Assembly (NCBI GenBank): GCA_043800105.1
Contig: JAZDNJ010000049.1
Span: forward strand, 1 to 7,186
Reading direction: 5' to 3'
DNA from: JAFGTE01 sp043800105
Lineage (GTDB): Bacteria > Patescibacteriota > Gracilibacteria > UM-FILTER-43-11
Length of the DNA stretch: 7,186 nucleotides
The notes below the pieces were generated by a model that ran no database searches, was not told the origin of the DNA, and was given only the letters and a program-made list of their open reading frames with translations. The translations under genes were made by a program, and so were the position numbers. Each line of letters starts with the position of its first letter. Within the stretch, counting starts at the first letter, position 1. This document shows, in pieces, positions 5,601-7,186 of the stretch.

Positions 5601-7055
5601 TTAATATTTGTCTGACAATGATGCCGGCACTTCTTTGGTTTGGCAGTGTACTGCACCGCCGCCGTAGTTGAGTTCATTTACACTTACGACAGTGCGACTC
5701 GGCATAGCTTCACGATAAATCTGCAAGGCCGCTTCATCTTCGGCCGCCCCATAAACCGGTACAATAACTTTTTTGTTTAACGTCAGGCTGTTTAAATACG
5801 TCCATTCCTGAATGTCATGAGTCATGGTCGGCAATTGTATTCTGATTATTTCGTACTTGGCACTGTTCACAGAATCAGTGTCCGCTAAAGTCGCGGCTAT
5901 ATTTTCCAGGCTCTTATGCCATGGGTGATCTTCGGAAACCTGAGCCACCATTATTGTGTCCGCGTCAACAAATTTGGCCACCATATCAATATGGCCGCAG
6001 GCTTCTCCGGGAACGATCGGGAAAGTTATCAACCGTTTTGCGCCAAAATAATCTTTGGCGATTTGTTCCAGGTCATCTTTGTTTATTTCCGGATTATTAT
6101 CAAAAACCGATTCCATCATTAAAACCGTGCCCTGACCGTCAGTTATAATATTTCCGCCTTCAATCACTATAGGCAGGCGATGGACCGGCACATCAAGATA
6201 AGTCCCAAGCACCGCTCCTACCTCGGCATCATGCAATACGGATCGCAGGCGAAGCGGCTGATACGGATTCCAAATCAGCGCGTGATCGGAATTTGCTCCC
6301 GTGGTCACTGTGATTGGCACAAAATCCCGCGTCCAGATATCGTTTGTCGGCACATGGAAGAATTTTATATCAGAAAGATCGATTTGATTCTGAGCCAAAT
6401 ACAATTCGACCGCTTTTTGCCAATATTCATTCGGAACCAGAATCCAGGCTTCGGCCTCAGAAACGATTTCGGCAACCAAATTCAGGTGGACAGTCCAGTC
6501 ATCTGCCAGGTGATAAACCGGCCATGATAAAAAAACCGCCCCGATTGGTTCGTACTCACCGGGATAATTAACCGGGGTGTCCGGCGGGGTTAACGGGTAA
6601 TATTCGGATGAAGAACTTACAGGTGTGAACGCGTGATCATCGGTGTTGATATTCTGCAATTTCCGCAATGCCTCGGCCTTATCAAGATTCAGAGCTTCAA
6701 GCAGTCCGGAACCGGCCATAAACTCGAGCATGGATTCGTCAGAATCGATTTCTTTATAAGCCGCCTGCCATTGTGATGCAAATATTTTCTGAAGTTCGGC
6801 CTGCACTTTTTCCACGCTTTTTTCCGAAACATTCCATACCCCCGGCACAACCAATCCCATCAGTTCCCGAATATCATCCTTTGTGAGGGAATGATAGGGG
6901 AGAGGTAATGGTGCCATTTTAACTATCTGTAAAAACAGATCTTCCGGTTCTTGCTGATTCTTAAGAGGGGTCGCCAATTTAGTCACCAAAAGCACAGCAA
7001 TCGCCCCAAGGCAAAAAGCAATAAATGACTTTTTGTTGATTTTTGATTTTTTCAT
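5601..7055 (-). CDS. Membrane-anchored agmatine deiminase / peptidylarginine deiminase family protein (PAD_porph)
   Basis: A guanidine-modifying hydrolase, expected to convert a guanidino group to a ureido group with release of ammonia. The substrate may be agmatine (giving N-carbamoylputrescine), free arginine or peptidyl-arginine. The full active-site set is visible: W241 and D244 (IWTRDF), E299-GGN (299-302), H355 and D357 (GHIDM), N422 (TYLNS) and nucleophile C471 (GGGAVHC, 465-471). Their spacing resembles W127/D130/H236/D238/N297/C351 of Porphyromonas PPAD. Unlike cytosolic AguA (about 370 residues), this 484-residue protein begins with a lysine-rich segment and one hydrophobic helix (about 10-27) with no clear signal-peptidase site. 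That predicts a signal anchor with the enzyme outside. Residues about 40-150 form a mostly helical linker domain I do not recognise, ending in a Ser/Pro/Tyr-rich stretch. The catalytic domain starts near 165. First gene of an operon with the DUF998 protein. Family is sure; substrate is not. Confidence 0.85.
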   Translation of the reverse strand: MKKSKINKKSFIAFCLGAIAVLLVTKLATPLKNQQEPEDLFLQIVKMAPLPLPYHSLTKDDIRELMGLVVPGVWNVSEKSVEKVQAELQKIFASQWQAAYKEIDSDESMLEFMAGSGLLEALNLDKAEALRKLQNINTDDHAFTPVSSSSEYYPLTPPDTPVNYPGEYEPIGAVFLSWPVYHLADDWTVHLNLVAEIVSEAEAWILVPNEYWQKAVELYLAQNQIDLSDIKFFHVPTNDIWTRDFVPITVTTGANSDHALIWNPYQPLRLRSVLHDAEVGAVLGTYLDVPVHRLPIVIEGGNIITDGQGTVLMMESVFDNNPEINKDDLEQIAKDYFGAKRLITFPIVPGEACGHIDMVAKFVDADTIMVAQVSEDHPWHKSLENIAATLADTDSVNSAKYEIIRIQLPTMTHDIQEWTYLNSLTLNKKVIVPVYGAAEDEAALQIYREAMPSRTVVSVNELNYGGGAVHCQTKEVPASLSDKY

Positions 7056-7061
7056 ACACAG

Positions 7062-7087
7062 TACTATTTCATTTTCATTATACTATT
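7062..7087 (-). repeat. Direct pair of TACTATT heptamers around the deiminase promoter -10
   Basis: TACTATT occurs at 7062-7068 and 7081-7087 (plus-strand text), 19 bp apart start to start. One copy overlaps the upstream edge of the -10 box and the other lies in the short leader just past the predicted start. The same heptamer forms the palindrome at the mscS promoter (3111-3127). It may be a shared regulator site, but AT-rich promoter sequence can produce this by chance. Confidence 0.3.
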
Positions 7088-7104
7088 AAAATGATAGTTG
7101 TAAA
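7077..7104 (-). promoter_or_regulatory. Promoter of the deiminase-DUF998 operon
   Basis: On the minus strand the -35 box is TTTACA (7104-7099), the spacer is 16 bp, and the -10 box is a perfect TATAAT (7082-7077). The predicted start is near 7070, giving a leader of about 15 nt with no Shine-Dalgarno before the ATG at 7055. A better-looking TTGACA at 7132-7127 has no -10 box at the right distance. Confidence 0.65.
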
Positions 7105-7107
7105 AAT

Positions 7108-7132
7108 TTGACAGTAATCAAACTTGTGTCAA
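7108..7132. repeat. TTGACA / TGTCAA inverted repeat upstream of the operon promoter
   Basis: TTGACA (7108-7113) and TGTCAA (7127-7132) form a 6-bp inverted repeat with a 13-bp spacer, starting 4 bp upstream of the -35 box. The position would suit an activator. The remainder of the right flank (7133-7186) is AT-rich, and I see no gene or other signal in it. Confidence 0.25.
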
Positions 7133-7186
7133 TTGATTTTTGGCTAAAGAATTTATTTTTGAGACAATTTTTAGTAAAATATTAGA

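Noticed and set aside
5585..5677. A longer DUF998 frame starting at 5677 (220 residues)
   Set aside because: The extra 31 residues overlap the deiminase 3' end, are polar and unlike family N-termini; the start at 5584 fits better.
7104..7132. TTGACA at 7127-7132 as the deiminase -35 box
   Set aside because: The hexamer at the right distance is AAATTT, not a -10; the TTTACA/TATAAT pair closer to the gene is far better.

Overview
This window most probably comes from a member of the Patescibacteria (Candidate Phyla Radiation). No single marker proves this. The case rests on a very short alanyl-tRNA synthetase, tight gene packing, a type IV pilus ATPase of the kind common in that group, and several translation starts with no Shine-Dalgarno sequence. 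Two genes (alaS and the DUF998-like gene) stop at TGA, so the standard bacterial code applies. The recoded UGA of Gracilibacteria/Absconditabacteria is therefore unlikely.

Layout, left to right. (1) Positions 1-62, minus strand: the first 20 codons of a transposase, probably IS30 family, running off the window. Its leader and the presumed element end follow, to about position 120. (2) Positions 144-205: a strong rho-independent terminator pointing right. Its hairpin loop is also the -35 box of a near-consensus sigma70 promoter that drives the next gene. (3) 207-1859, plus: a PilB/GspE-type pilus assembly ATPase. (4) 1874-3100, minus and convergent with pilB: a small-conductance mechanosensitive channel (MscS family) with a long proline-rich tail. 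(5) 3142-4935, minus: alanyl-tRNA synthetase that ends right after the editing domain and lacks the usual C-terminal third. (6) 5015-5584 and 5601-7055, minus: a two-gene operon. The first gene is a membrane-anchored guanidine-modifying hydrolase of the agmatine deiminase / Porphyromonas-type peptidylarginine deiminase family. The second is a six-helix DUF998 membrane protein.

Regulation is unusually readable here. Four promoters can be drawn from sequence, for pilB, mscS, alaS and the deiminase gene. Each has near-consensus boxes with 16-17 bp spacing, and each predicts a 5' leader of only about 15-23 nt with no Shine-Dalgarno motif. The mscS promoter starts inside the end of alaS. Short inverted or direct repeats sit at several of these promoters, and the heptamer TACTATT/AATAGTA is shared by the mscS and deiminase promoters.

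The genes do not form one pathway. pilB (pilus extension), mscS (osmotic safety valve) and alaS (tRNA charging) are separate housekeeping functions. The deiminase/DUF998 pair is the most accessory-looking part and the best candidate for new biology: an outward-facing deiminase in an organism likely to live attached to a host cell. I see no CRISPR array, tRNA, rRNA, or recognisable defence system.
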